A stretch of DNA of 64,000 nt from an uncultured Alistipes sp. (GTDB lineage: Bacteria; Bacteroidota; Bacteroidia; Bacteroidales; Rikenellaceae): assembly GCA_944321185.1 (NCBI GenBank), contig CALUKH010000002.1, positions 146,941-210,940 of the forward strand, written 5' to 3'. Under the pieces are notes generated by a model. The model saw only the letters and a list, made by a program, of their open reading frames with translations, was not told the origin of the DNA and searched no databases. The stretch's first letter is position 1. Every line of letters starts with the position of its first letter. Shown here piece by piece: positions 44,021 through 52,234 of this stretch. Position numbers and translations under genes: made by a program.

Positions 44021-45007
44021 TTATTGCTTCATGATCTGATCCATGACCCACGAGGTGCGGGCGGCCGAGTAACCGTCCGAGGGGCAGTGTCCCACGCCGC
44101 GCAGTTGGTCGACGATCGTGCGGATCATCGGTCCCTGGATGTACTGCGGGGGGTCGATCGAGAAGTGTTCCGAACCTTCCGGGGTGATGAGTTCGATGGG
44201 ATGGAAGTCGAAGGTGGCGAAGCGCAGTGTGCCGCGTGAGCCGGTGATCAGGACCGAATCCTCGCGCTCTTCGGGCTGGGCGACGAAGCTCCAGAGGCCG
44301 CTTCCGACCACACCCGACTGGAACTGCAGCGACGCCGTGACCGTATCGGCCACCTCGTACAGCCCGCCCAGATTGCGGTGTACGCCCCGAGCCGAGGCGA
44401 CGGCACCGAACAGAAAGTCGAGCAGATCGAGCGTGTGTGGGGCCATGTCGTAGAAATAGCCTTCGCCGCCCACGTCTCGGCGCAGCCGCCAGGGCAGGTG
44501 CTGCGGATCGCGGTCTTCGGGCCCTGCGGGGCGCAGATAACGCACTTCGACCTGCTGCGGGGTACCGATCCGCCCGTCATCGAGAAGCTCCTTCACGCGC
44601 CGGAAATAGGGCAAGGCGCGGCGATAGTAGGCCACGAAGAGGGGTTGCCGGGCATGTTCGGCCGCGGCGATCATCTCCCGGCATTCGGCATGGTTCATCG
44701 CCATGGGCTTCTCGACATAGACGGGTTTGCCGGCTTCGAGGGCACGGATCGTCAGCTCCTTGTGCGAGGCGGGCGGCGTGGCGACATAGACGATGTCGAC
44801 CTCGGGGTCGGCGATCAGCTCCGCGGCATCGGTGTAGTAGCGTCCGACGCCGTGACGCCGGGCGAAATCGGCCGCCTTGTCCCCGTCGCGCCGCATGACG
44901 GCCACCAGTTCGGAATGTTCGGTCAGGTACATCGGCGGTCCACTCTTGTGTTCGCAGACATCGCCGCATCCGACGATGCCCCAGCGTACGGTCTGTTTCG
45001 CATCCAT
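44021..45007 (-). CDS. Gfo/Idh/MocA family oxidoreductase
   Basis: NAD(P)-dependent dehydrogenase-like protein of 328 residues. N-terminal Rossmann fold with WGIVGCGDV (9-17), VATPPASH and the family hallmark EKPMAMN, whose Lys is catalytic in many members. The C-terminal half ([25 protein letters not shown]) carries the usual substrate His (APHTLD). Such enzymes act on sugars, inositols or their derivatives; the substrate is not predictable. ATG at 45005-45007, seven bases after the rdgB stop, so it probably lies in an rdgB-led unit. Confidence 0.9.
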   Translation of the reverse strand: MDAKQTVRWGIVGCGDVCEHKSGPPMYLTEHSELVAVMRRDGDKAADFARRHGVGRYYTDAAELIADPEVDIVYVATPPASHKELTIRALEAGKPVYVEKPMAMNHAECREMIAAAEHARQPLFVAYYRRALPYFRRVKELLDDGRIGTPQQVEVRYLRPAGPEDRDPQHLPWRLRRDVGGEGYFYDMAPHTLDLLDFLFGAVASARGVHRNLGGLYEVADTVTASLQFQSGVVGSGLWSFVAQPEEREDSVLITGSRGTLRFATFDFHPIELITPEGSEHFSIDPPQYIQGPMIRTIVDQLRGVGHCPSDGYSAARTSWVMDQIMKQ

Positions 45008-45014
45008 GGGCGGT

Positions 45015-45596
45015 CTATTTTTCGAGTGAATGGAGGTATTCGGCGAGTTTGCGCACGGCGCGTCCGCGGTGGGAGATGGCGTTCTTTTCGTCGGGCGACA
45101 TCTCGGCGAAGGTCCGCTCGCAGCCGTCGGGAACGAACAGCGGATCAAAGCCGAATCCCTCGTGGCCGGCCTCATGATCGATGATACGCCCCTCGACCAC
45201 CCCTTCGAAGAGATGTTCCTCGCCGTTGAGGATCAGCGAAATGACCGTCCGGAAACGGGCCCGGCGGTCGGCTACCCCCTCGAGATTGCGGAGCAGCAGA
45301 CGGTTGTTGGCCGCGAAGTCGTGGCCGTCGGTGGCGTAGCGGGCCGAGTGGACTCCGGGGGCACCGCCCAATGCGGCCACTTCGAGCCCCGTATCGTCGG
45401 CGAAGCAGTCCAGCCCCGTGCGGTCGTGGATGTAGTGGGATTTCTGCGAGGCGTTTCCCTCGAGGGTATCCTGCTCCTCGGGGATCTCCTCGGTGATGCC
45501 GCATTCGCGCGGGGTTACGAGTGTGAAGCCGTCGCCCAGGACAGCCTGTACTTCGCTGAGCTTGTGGGCATTGTTGGTGGCAAAGATGATCTTCAT
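45015..45596 (-). CDS. rdgB: RdgB/HAM1, dITP/XTP pyrophosphatase
   Basis: House-cleaning nucleotide pyrophosphatase of 193 residues that hydrolyses dITP, ITP and XTP to monophosphates. It shows the N-terminal substrate motif FATNNAHKLSEV (5-16), DDTGLEVAALGGAPGVHSARYA, GFGFDPLFVPDG, TFAEMSPDEKNAISHRGRA; length and motif order match the family. ATG at 45594-45596. A TACCTTCG sequence upstream is only a weak -7 candidate. Confidence 0.95.
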   Translation of the reverse strand: MKIIFATNNAHKLSEVQAVLGDGFTLVTPRECGITEEIPEEQDTLEGNASQKSHYIHDRTGLDCFADDTGLEVAALGGAPGVHSARYATDGHDFAANNRLLLRNLEGVADRRARFRTVISLILNGEEHLFEGVVEGRIIDHEAGHEGFGFDPLFVPDGCERTFAEMSPDEKNAISHRGRAVRKLAEYLHSLEK

Positions 45597-45643
45597 GGTC
45601 GCTGTCAGAGTTGTTATTCGGTTTTGATCGTCGGCGAAGGTAC

Positions 45644-46303
45644 TCAATTTTCCGCAAATCCGCCCTTGTCCGGACCGCCCGATCGTTCGAGGCGTCCGAG
45701 TTCGTAGTGTTCGTAGCGGGCGCGGACGCCGCCTTCGCCGAGCAGGTAGAGGTCGTCGCAAACGCCTTCGAGCGGGGCGATGCGTCCCGATGCGAGGAGG
45801 ACGGTCCGCCCCTCGGTTCCGAGGTGGAGCAGGAGCTGCTGCATGACGAAGATGCGTTCGGGTTTCAGTTCGCGGAAGGGTTCGTCGAGCAGCAGGATAC
45901 GTTTGCCGCGCATGAGCGTAAGGATGATGCCGAGGTGTTTGCGGGCTTCGGCGTCGAGCGTGGCGGCCTCCTGGTCGAGCGGCACGGGGAATCGGCGCAG
46001 CAGGGCCTCGGGGTTGACCTTGCGGTCGAACCAGCGGATCAGACCGATGCAGTCGCGGGCCGTCAGCCCGGGCCAGAAGTGCGGATCGGCCTCCAGCAGG
46101 CTCATCTCGCGGCGCTGCAACGGATGACCGGCCTCGGTGATCGAGCCCGCCTCGGGACGCAGATCGCCGTAGACGGCACGCAGCAGGGCACTTCGGCCCT
46201 CGCCGGCCAGACCGTGGACGGCATTCTGCGGCAGGTGCATCGTCACGCCGTCGAGCACCACCCGACGGCCTTCGCGAATCCGGAGCGAATCAATCGTAAT
46301 CAT
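45644..46303 (-). CDS. ABC transporter ATPase-like protein with degenerate nucleotide site
   Basis: An ABC ATPase-like protein of 219 residues. The Walker A position reads GLAGEGRSALL: the essential Lys is replaced by Arg. The signature reads LDAEARKHLG instead of LSGGQ, and the H-loop region reads LASGRIAP without His. Walker B (RILLLDEPF) is kept. Hydrolysis is therefore doubtful; it may bind nucleotide without turnover or pair with another ATPase. Its start overlaps the end of the following membrane-protein gene by 14 bases, so the two are translated together and probably form one complex. Confidence 0.78.
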   Translation of the reverse strand: MITIDSLRIREGRRVVLDGVTMHLPQNAVHGLAGEGRSALLRAVYGDLRPEAGSITEAGHPLQRREMSLLEADPHFWPGLTARDCIGLIRWFDRKVNPEALLRRFPVPLDQEAATLDAEARKHLGIILTLMRGKRILLLDEPFRELKPERIFVMQQLLLHLGTEGRTVLLASGRIAPLEGVCDDLYLLGEGGVRARYEHYELGRLERSGGPDKGGFAEN

Positions 46304-46877
46304 CGAGGTAACGGTTCAGGTTGCGTTCGGCCCTCAGGGCGTAGCTGACTGTGAGACAGAGGCTCAGGGGCAGCAGGATCGGGATCAGGAATCCCGCGAT
46401 GCCGAGGCGTTCGGCCACCGGACGGCGTGTGCTGTTTTCGGGTACGTAGCGGACATATTTCGCCACGACGGCATAGAGCAGAGCCAGCGCTGTGAGCGGC
46501 GCCCAGGCTACGGCCATCCAGGCCGTGCGGGGGTGGGCGACGATGGCCAGCAGGGCGAACGGAGCCGTCAGCAGGAAGTAGTTGCGCCAGGCGGTGAGGA
46601 CCTTGCGTACGAGCAGCCGGCTGGCGTTCATCTCCGGCAGGCGGAGCACTTCGAGGGGTTCGCAGTCGTGGTAGAAGGCGCCGACAGCCACCGCCGCCAC
46701 GTAGAGCCCCGGGAATCCGGCGCCGGGCAGCAGGATGCAGAGGATCAGCCCTCCGGCGGCGAACCACACGGCCGTGAGATGACGCCGCAGGCCGACGGTC
46801 CATTCGGGCGAACCGGCGAGCAGTTCGGGGCGGATCCAGCGGGCGGTGTGGAGACGTCTGGCGCGGGGCGAGGACAT
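46290..46877 (-). CDS. Membrane protein, likely partner of the degenerate ABC ATPase
   Basis: Polytopic protein of 195 residues with about five or six hydrophobic segments (LTAVWFAAGGLILCILLPGAG, FPGLYVAAVAVGAFY, YFLLTAPFALLAIVAH, AWMAVAWAPLTALALLYAVVA, IAGFLIPILLPLSLCLTVSYAL). I do not recognise a family. Its gene overlaps the ATPase-like gene by 14 bases, suggesting a small ABC-type membrane pair. ATG at 46875-46877, directly after the HAD gene stop at 46884. Confidence 0.75.
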   Translation of the reverse strand: MSSPRARRLHTARWIRPELLAGSPEWTVGLRRHLTAVWFAAGGLILCILLPGAGFPGLYVAAVAVGAFYHDCEPLEVLRLPEMNASRLLVRKVLTAWRNYFLLTAPFALLAIVAHPRTAWMAVAWAPLTALALLYAVVAKYVRYVPENSTRRPVAERLGIAGFLIPILLPLSLCLTVSYALRAERNLNRYLDDYD

Positions 46878-46883
46878 GGCCTG

Positions 46884-47723
46884 TCAGCGGACGACGCCGA
46901 GTTGTTCGAGCCGGTCGTCGAGGTCGATCTTCTCGATGATGGTTTTCACGATGGTATCCATTTCGGAGTCTTCGGAGTAGTCGGCCGGGCAGACGTGGTT
47001 GACGCGGTTGTCGTGGATGAGCGACGAAAGTTCCCGGCGGGCCCCCTTCTGATCGGGATTGTAGACGGCGATCGAATGTCCGCCGTAGTTCTTCACCAGC
47101 CGCATGCAGGGGATGTCCGTGGTTCCGTCGCCGACGTAGATCATGTGGCGGAACGGCACGGGGCGTTCGTTTTCGGGGATGTAGCGGTTGACCAGCTTCG
47201 AGTCGAAGACCGATTCGACCCCCTTGTTGATCTTGAAGATGAACTGCGTCTTGTTGGTGTAGTTGACCGCCACGGCGGGCCAGTAGGCGATTCCGTCGAC
47301 GTCGTAGAGGAACGAGCAGGCGTAGATGCGGCGGAATTCGTGGGCGATCTCCGTTCCCTCGATGATCTCCTTCAGCCCCGACGAGTTGATGTAGTGCAGG
47401 ATGTGGATTCCGCGCTCTTCGCCGTAGCGGTTGATCCTCGAAAACCACTCCTTGACGCCGTTGAAGAGCGTCACGCGGCGGCCCGATTCCTGGAAGGCTT
47501 CACGGCGCAGCGACAGACCCTTCGACTTGGCCTCCTGGATCATGCGGGCCATGTAGGTGAGTACCATGTCGGCATCCTGGCTTTCGGCCAGCGAGTTGGC
47601 CTCGCTCCAGAACTCCTTGTTGCTTTTTCCGACGGCCGGGATGAAGTCATACTCCTGCATGTTGCCGGGCGCGAGCGTTCCGTCGAAATCGTAGATCAGG
47701 GCGATGGTGAAACGGTAATCCAT
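46884..47723 (-). CDS. HAD-superfamily phosphatase (phosphoserine phosphatase-like)
   Basis: Cytoplasmic protein of 279 residues. HAD motif I is IYDFDGTLAPGNMQEYDF (9-26; nucleophile D11, acid D13), motif II probably HYINSSGLKEII, motif III the Lys in KINKGVES, motif IV YVGDGTTDIPCM. The long helical cap between motif I and II is C1 type. The substrate is unknown. ATG at 47721-47723, 21 bases after TATCTTTG (47745-47752). It is divergent from the nitroreductase gene. Confidence 0.88.
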   Translation of the reverse strand: MDYRFTIALIYDFDGTLAPGNMQEYDFIPAVGKSNKEFWSEANSLAESQDADMVLTYMARMIQEAKSKGLSLRREAFQESGRRVTLFNGVKEWFSRINRYGEERGIHILHYINSSGLKEIIEGTEIAHEFRRIYACSFLYDVDGIAYWPAVAVNYTNKTQFIFKINKGVESVFDSKLVNRYIPENERPVPFRHMIYVGDGTTDIPCMRLVKNYGGHSIAVYNPDQKGARRELSSLIHDNRVNHVCPADYSEDSEMDTIVKTIIEKIDLDDRLEQLGVVR

Positions 47724-47744
47724 GCTTTTCGGGATTTGATTTCT

Positions 47745-47752
47745 CAAAGATA
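47745..47752 (-). promoter_or_regulatory. -7 box of the HAD phosphatase operon
   Basis: TATCTTTG on the minus strand, 21 bases before the ATG and 12 bases from the divergent nitroreductase box. Confidence 0.6.
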
Positions 47753-47764
47753 ACGTTTTTTTCC

Positions 47765-47772
47765 TATTTTTG
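47765..47772 (+). promoter_or_regulatory. -7 box of the nitroreductase gene
   Basis: TATTTTTG, 33 bases before the ATG at 47806. Confidence 0.55.
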
Positions 47773-47805
47773 CATCCGAGTAGTGAATCGAGAAGAGCAA
47801 AACTT

Positions 47806-48333
47806 ATGGAATTCAAGGAATTGATAGCCAAACGCCGTTCGATCCGCAAGTTTACGGACCGTGCGGTTCCCGCCGAGGTGGTGGATCGCATCCTGGGCGA
47901 GGCATTGACGGCCCCTTCGGCCCGCAATACGCGTACGACCCGTTTTCTGGTGGTCGACGATCCGGCGCTGGTGGCCCGCATGGCCGACATGCGCGATTAC
48001 GGTTCGGGATTTCTGAAGAATGCCCCGCTGGCGATCGTCGTGCTGGGCGACACCACGACGAGTGATCTGTGGCGCGAAAATGCCGCCATTTCGGCCACTG
48101 TTCTGCAGCTGGCCTGTGTCGACGAGGGACTTGCCTCGTGCTGGGTCCACATCTGCGGGCGTCCGCGCCGCAAGGACGATCCCGAAGGGGAAAAGGCTGC
48201 GGATTATCTGCGGAGCTTCCTGCCCATTCCCGAATCGTGCGAGCCGCTGTGTGCCATCGCCATCGGATACTCCGATTTCGTGCCGGCGCCGCTGCCCGAA
48301 TACGATGACTGGTCGCGGGTCATCCGCCTCTGA
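47806..48333 (+). CDS. Nitroreductase family protein
   Basis: FMN-dependent NAD(P)H oxidoreductase-like protein of 175 residues. It begins MEFKELIAKRRSIRKFTDRAVP, with the FMN phosphate-binding RRSIRKF, then LTAPSARNTRTTRFLVV, and ends with the second FMN region EPLCAIAIGYSD. Shorter than E. coli NfsB but normal for the small clade in anaerobes. Electron acceptor unknown. The ATG at 47806 follows the promoter; an upstream TTG at 47770 lies inside the -7 box and is rejected. Confidence 0.9.
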   Translation: MEFKELIAKRRSIRKFTDRAVPAEVVDRILGEALTAPSARNTRTTRFLVVDDPALVARMADMRDYGSGFLKNAPLAIVVLGDTTTSDLWRENAAISATVLQLACVDEGLASCWVHICGRPRRKDDPEGEKAADYLRSFLPIPESCEPLCAIAIGYSDFVPAPLPEYDDWSRVIRL

Positions 48334-48460
48334 GGGCGACGTGACGACGGCCGGGCCACTGCCCTTTTCCGTCCTTTTCCGCCCTCTTCGTGCGGGTCTT
48401 CTCCTGCGGATCCGCACCGAGACACGTGTAATTTTTTAGCAAACCAACACCAATAAGACC

Positions 48461-49348
48461 ATGAAAAAAACGACTTTGACAAGCCTTTCGATGATGGCCG
48501 CTTTGATCTTCACGAGCTGCGGATCGCAACCCAAGGCTCCTGCTGTGACGATTTTCGACGAGGGACTGCGCTACTGCGAGAGCACCTACCCCTACGAGGG
48601 AGGCATTCTCGTCGCCAATTTCGGCTCCTCGCAGCTCGATCCGCTCAATACCGAGGGCAAGGGTTACATCGTCCGCTATAAGGACGGTGCTTCGGAGGTG
48701 CTGATTCCGGCCGACGGCAATCTGTCGGGGCCGCGCGGCATGTATCTGCGCGACGGTTACCTCTTCATCTGCGACGTGAACAAGATCGTCGCCTACGATC
48801 TGGAGAACCGCGAGACGGCTCCGCAGGTGATCGCACTGCCCGAGGGTGAGGCCTTCGTCAATGACCTGGCTGCCGAGGGCAACAACCTCTACGTGTCGGT
48901 GACCAATACGGGCCACATCTACCGGCTCGACATCACGGATCCGGCTCAGGCCGGAGAGCCCGAATTGTGGCTTGAGATTGCCGGCCCGAACGGTCTGGTG
49001 ATCCGTGACGGCGTGATGTACGTGGCGTCGTATTCGCCCGACGGCGAGGCCAAGAGCGAGCATGTGATCTATCGCATTGCCGATCTGCAGAATCCCGTGG
49101 CCGAACCCTTCGTGAACGTCCCCGGACAGTACGACGGCATCGCCTTCTCGGGCGACGGCAAGTGGCTCTACGTGACGAACTGGGCCCCGGCCGGCATCTC
49201 GCGTATCGACATGCAGACGCGTGAGATTTCGCCCGTCGAGCTTCCTCTGGAGCAGCCCTTCATCGGACCGGCCGACATGACCGTGGCCGACGGCATGATC
49301 TATGTCCCCGATCTGCCGAACAGCCGCGTGGTGATCTTCGCGGAGTAG
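48461..49348 (+). CDS. SMP-30/gluconolactonase-like beta-propeller lipoprotein
   Basis: Protein of 295 residues with a lipoprotein signal (MKKTTLTSLSMMAALIFTSC; lipobox Cys20). The rest shows repeated blade-like strands (GGILVANFGSSQLDP, GPRGMYLRDGYLFICDVNKIVAYDL, AFVNDLAAEGNNLYVSVTNTGHIYRLDI, GPNGLVIRDGVMYVASYS, YDGIAFSGDGKWLYVTNW), typical of six-bladed propellers of the SMP-30/NHL type. It may bind or hydrolyse a ligand; no active-site residues can be assigned. A separate gene with a strong terminator after it. Confidence 0.82.
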   Translation: MKKTTLTSLSMMAALIFTSCGSQPKAPAVTIFDEGLRYCESTYPYEGGILVANFGSSQLDPLNTEGKGYIVRYKDGASEVLIPADGNLSGPRGMYLRDGYLFICDVNKIVAYDLENRETAPQVIALPEGEAFVNDLAAEGNNLYVSVTNTGHIYRLDITDPAQAGEPELWLEIAGPNGLVIRDGVMYVASYSPDGEAKSEHVIYRIADLQNPVAEPFVNVPGQYDGIAFSGDGKWLYVTNWAPAGISRIDMQTREISPVELPLEQPFIGPADMTVADGMIYVPDLPNSRVVIFAE

Positions 49349-49366
49349 CTTCCTCTGGCCGTACAC

Positions 49367-49398
49367 AAAAACGGACCGGGCGATCGCCCGGTCCGTTT
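49367..49398. terminator. Bidirectional terminator between the propeller lipoprotein and recJ
   Basis: A 14-base-pair stem (core ACGGACCGGGC, loop GATC region, then the reverse complement) flanked by A and T runs. Confidence 0.93.
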
Positions 49399-49503
49399 TT
49401 TCATGTGTCGGGGTTTTGCAACGTGGGCTCCCCTATTCTCCCTCTTTCCGGTCCCTCTTTCCGGTTCCGGCCTCTCTTCGTCAGTTGCCTCTTCCCGGCC
49501 CTT

Positions 49504-51270
49504 CTAACGCCCCGTTACCGGTTTGATATCCTTCACGCGCAGCTGCGTGGTGACCGTGCCGCGGTAATGGTTCTCGACAATCTGGTAGCAGACGTCGATC
49601 GGTTTGCCTGCGCGCACCCATTCGTAGTGGGTGGGCTGCTGGAAGGCGATGGCCTGCAGCTTCGTATTGGGTTTCTGACGCTGCATGAGGTCCATGCGGA
49701 GGTGTTCGCTCTCCATGCCGACGAGCTTGGCCTCGCCGTGGTTGATCACGCCGTAGGTCACGAAGACCGGGGCCGTATTGCCGGGTCCGAAGGGCTGGAA
49801 GCGGTTCAGATCCCTGCGGAAGGCGGGCGTAATGTCCGAGAAGAGCAGTTCGCTGTCGATGTCGACCTGCGGGATGAGCATCTGCGGGTCGATGTTCTTC
49901 TCGACGAACTCGTTGAACCGCCGCGTGAACTCCCCGACGTTCTCGGGGCGCATCGTCAGACCGGCGGCATACATGTGTCCGCCGAAGTTTTCGAGCAGAT
50001 CCGAGCACGATTCGACGGCCTGGTAGAGGTCGAATCCCGGCACCGAACGGGCCGAACCCGTCACGAAACCGTTGCTCATCGTCAGCACCACCGTCGGACG
50101 GTAGTAGGTCTCGATCAGTCGCGAGGCGACGATCCCGACGATACCCTTCATCCAGCGCGGATTGTAGATCACCGTACTCTTCAGCCGTTTGAGTTCGGGG
50201 TTCTGTTCGATGTATTCGTGCGCCTCCTGCGTGACGTGACGGTCGATCGACTTGCGGTCGCGGTTGTAGGAGTCGATGACGTTTCCGAACTCGGCGGCGA
50301 CACTTTCGTTACCCTCGATGAGCAGCTCCACGGCGGCATGACCGCCCGACGGCGAGGCATTTTCGTCGTGTTCGTCCATGCGCATGCGGCCGGCGGCATT
50401 GATGCGGGGGCCGATCTTGAAGACGATGTCGTCGATGGTGATGTTGTGTTTGTCCAGGCCGCAGATCTTGATGATCGACAGCAGACCCTTCGAGGGTTCG
50501 CGGTTGAGGTTTTTCAGGCCGTAATAGGCCAGAATGCGGTTCTCACCCGTCAGGGGGACGATGTCCGAGGCGATCGAGACGACGAGCAGATCCAGCAGAT
50601 TGAGGACCTGTTCGGCAGGGATGTGGTTTTTCCGTGCATAGGCCTGCACGAGTTTGAATCCCACGCCGCAACCCGACAGTTCGTCGAACGGATAGGAGCA
50701 GTCGACCCGCTTGGGGTCCAGAACGGCTACGGCCTGAGGGATCTCCTCGGCCGGGAGGTGATGGTCGCAGATGATGAAATCCACGCCCTTGCTTTTTGCA
50801 TAGACGACCTTTTCCGTGGCTTTGATGCCACAGTCCAGAGCGATGATCAGCCCGACGCCCTTGCGGGCCGCCAGGTCGATACCCTTGATCGAGATGCCGT
50901 AACCTTCGGTATAACGATCCGGGATGTAGAACATCAGGTTTTTGTGCCCGATCTGGCGGAGGAACTTGTAGACCAGCGCAACGGCCGTACAGCCGTCGAC
51001 GTCGTAGTCGCCGTAGACCATGATCTTCTCGTGGTTGGCGACGGCCCGTTCGACTCGCTCGACTGCGCGGTCCATGTCCTTCATCAGGAAGGGATCGTGC
51101 AGGTCGTCGAGGCTGGGTCTAAAGAACTTGTCCGCCTTTTCTACCGTGTCTATGCCTCTTTGTACGAGCAGATTGGCCAGCACGGGCGAAATCCGCAGAG
51201 CGGCAGCCAGCATGGCTACCGTCGCGGGGTCGCCCTGAGGCTTCACTACCCAGCGTTTTTCTATAGGCAT
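49504..51270 (-). CDS. recJ: RecJ, single-strand-specific 5'-3' DNA exonuclease
   Basis: DHH-family nuclease of 588 residues used in RecF-pathway recombination and mismatch repair. Motifs: MVYGDYDVDGCTAVALV (catalytic DYDVD), ALDCGIKA, FIICDHHLP (DHH motif), PRINAAGRM, KGIVGIVASRL, and DHHA1 motif GGHMYAAGLTM; a C-terminal OB region ends TTQLRVKDIKPVTGR. ATG at 51268-51270, eight bases below the lipB stop, so it follows lipA-lipB in one minus-strand unit. Confidence 0.95.
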   Translation of the reverse strand: MPIEKRWVVKPQGDPATVAMLAAALRISPVLANLLVQRGIDTVEKADKFFRPSLDDLHDPFLMKDMDRAVERVERAVANHEKIMVYGDYDVDGCTAVALVYKFLRQIGHKNLMFYIPDRYTEGYGISIKGIDLAARKGVGLIIALDCGIKATEKVVYAKSKGVDFIICDHHLPAEEIPQAVAVLDPKRVDCSYPFDELSGCGVGFKLVQAYARKNHIPAEQVLNLLDLLVVSIASDIVPLTGENRILAYYGLKNLNREPSKGLLSIIKICGLDKHNITIDDIVFKIGPRINAAGRMRMDEHDENASPSGGHAAVELLIEGNESVAAEFGNVIDSYNRDRKSIDRHVTQEAHEYIEQNPELKRLKSTVIYNPRWMKGIVGIVASRLIETYYRPTVVLTMSNGFVTGSARSVPGFDLYQAVESCSDLLENFGGHMYAAGLTMRPENVGEFTRRFNEFVEKNIDPQMLIPQVDIDSELLFSDITPAFRRDLNRFQPFGPGNTAPVFVTYGVINHGEAKLVGMESEHLRMDLMQRQKPNTKLQAIAFQQPTHYEWVRAGKPIDVCYQIVENHYRGTVTTQLRVKDIKPVTGR

Positions 51271-51278
51271 ACGAATTG

Positions 51279-52232
51279 TTATTTATATATTTCAACATTT
51301 AATTCCTCACTTAAAAAGTTGACCACCTGATCTTTGACCTCCTCCATGTCGGGCGTTCGGCCGGTTTCGGAGGAGATCGAAGCCACGCCGCGGTCGGAGA
51401 ATCCGCAGGGGTTGATGCGCGAGAACCACCCCAGGTCGGTCGTGACGTTGAGGGCGAATCCGTGCATGGTTACATAACGGGACGTGCGCACGCCTATTGC
51501 GCAGATTTTGCGCGGGCGCCGACCGTCGGGATCGATCCAGACGCCCGAGGCGCCGTGGATGCGGCCGGCCGTGATGCCGTAGCGGGCCACCGTACGGATG
51601 ACGGCCTCTTCCAGGGCATTGATGTAGTCGCGCAGGCCGATTCCGAGGCGTTCGAGGTCCAGAATCGGGTAGACGACCAGTTGACCGGGGCCGTGGAAGG
51701 TGATGTCGCCGCCTCGGTCGATGTGGAAGAAGCGGGCGCCGGCGGCCTCCAGGGCTTCGCGGCTGACGAGCAGGTTCTCGACGTGACCGCTCTTTCCGAG
51801 GGTATATACGGGTGGATGCTCCACCAGAAGCACCTCGCCGGCCAGTTGTGGATCCTCCTCTGCGGCTCGGCGCAGCCATTCGGCCCCGCAATCGTCTTCA
51901 GTCCGGAGGGCCTCCCCGGTCCGCGACGTTTTCTCGGTCCGCGATGTTTCCCCGGTTCGTGATGTTTCCCCGGTCCGGAGCGCCTTTTCGGCCCGGATCG
52001 TTTCTCCGGCATTTTTCTGCGGCACCCCGTCGTTTTTCTGCGGCTCTGCGGGGCAGCTCTGCTCTGCGGGACGGGTGGCATCCGGCAGCGGATTGCCACC
52101 GGCGCACGCAACCACGCCCCCCTTTCTGTCACCGGCATGTTTGCCGGACAGCAGGGCGTCGAAGAGTAGCTGCTGGAGCTTCCAGCAGGCTTCGTACTCC
52201 ATGGTTCCGAGATCCCTCAGCAGGGCTTTCAT
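51279..52232 (-). CDS. lipB: LipB, octanoyl-ACP:protein octanoyltransferase, with repeat-rich insertion
   Basis: Attaches octanoyl groups to lipoate-requiring proteins; LipA then adds sulfur. The catalytic core is intact: LVEHPPVYTLGKSG, RGGDITFHGPGQLVVYP, the Lys in RPRKICAIGV and the Cys in INPCGFSDRGVAS. The protein has 317 residues against roughly 210-230 normally. The excess is residues about 30-130, inserted between the first helix (MEYEACWKLQQLLFDALL) and EVLLVEHPP. The insert includes six hexapeptide repeats (80-115) and a PQKN-type heptad pair. ATG at 52230-52232, just after the lipA stop. Confidence 0.93.
   Translation of the reverse strand: MKALLRDLGTMEYEACWKLQQLLFDALLSGKHAGDRKGGVVACAGGNPLPDATRPAEQSCPAEPQKNDGVPQKNAGETIRAEKALRTGETSRTGETSRTEKTSRTGEALRTEDDCGAEWLRRAAEEDPQLAGEVLLVEHPPVYTLGKSGHVENLLVSREALEAAGARFFHIDRGGDITFHGPGQLVVYPILDLERLGIGLRDYINALEEAVIRTVARYGITAGRIHGASGVWIDPDGRRPRKICAIGVRTSRYVTMHGFALNVTTDLGWFSRINPCGFSDRGVASISSETGRTPDMEEVKDQVVNFLSEELNVEIYK
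51888..51995 (-). repeat. 18-base tandem repeats coding hexapeptides inside lipB
   Basis: Six in-frame 18-base units encode RAEKAL, RTGETS, RTGETS, RTEKTS, RTGEAL, RTEDDC (residues 80-115). The DNA unit has the form CGGTCCGYGATGTTTCCC on the plus strand, with scattered changes. Confidence 0.9.
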
Positions 52233-52234
52233 TG

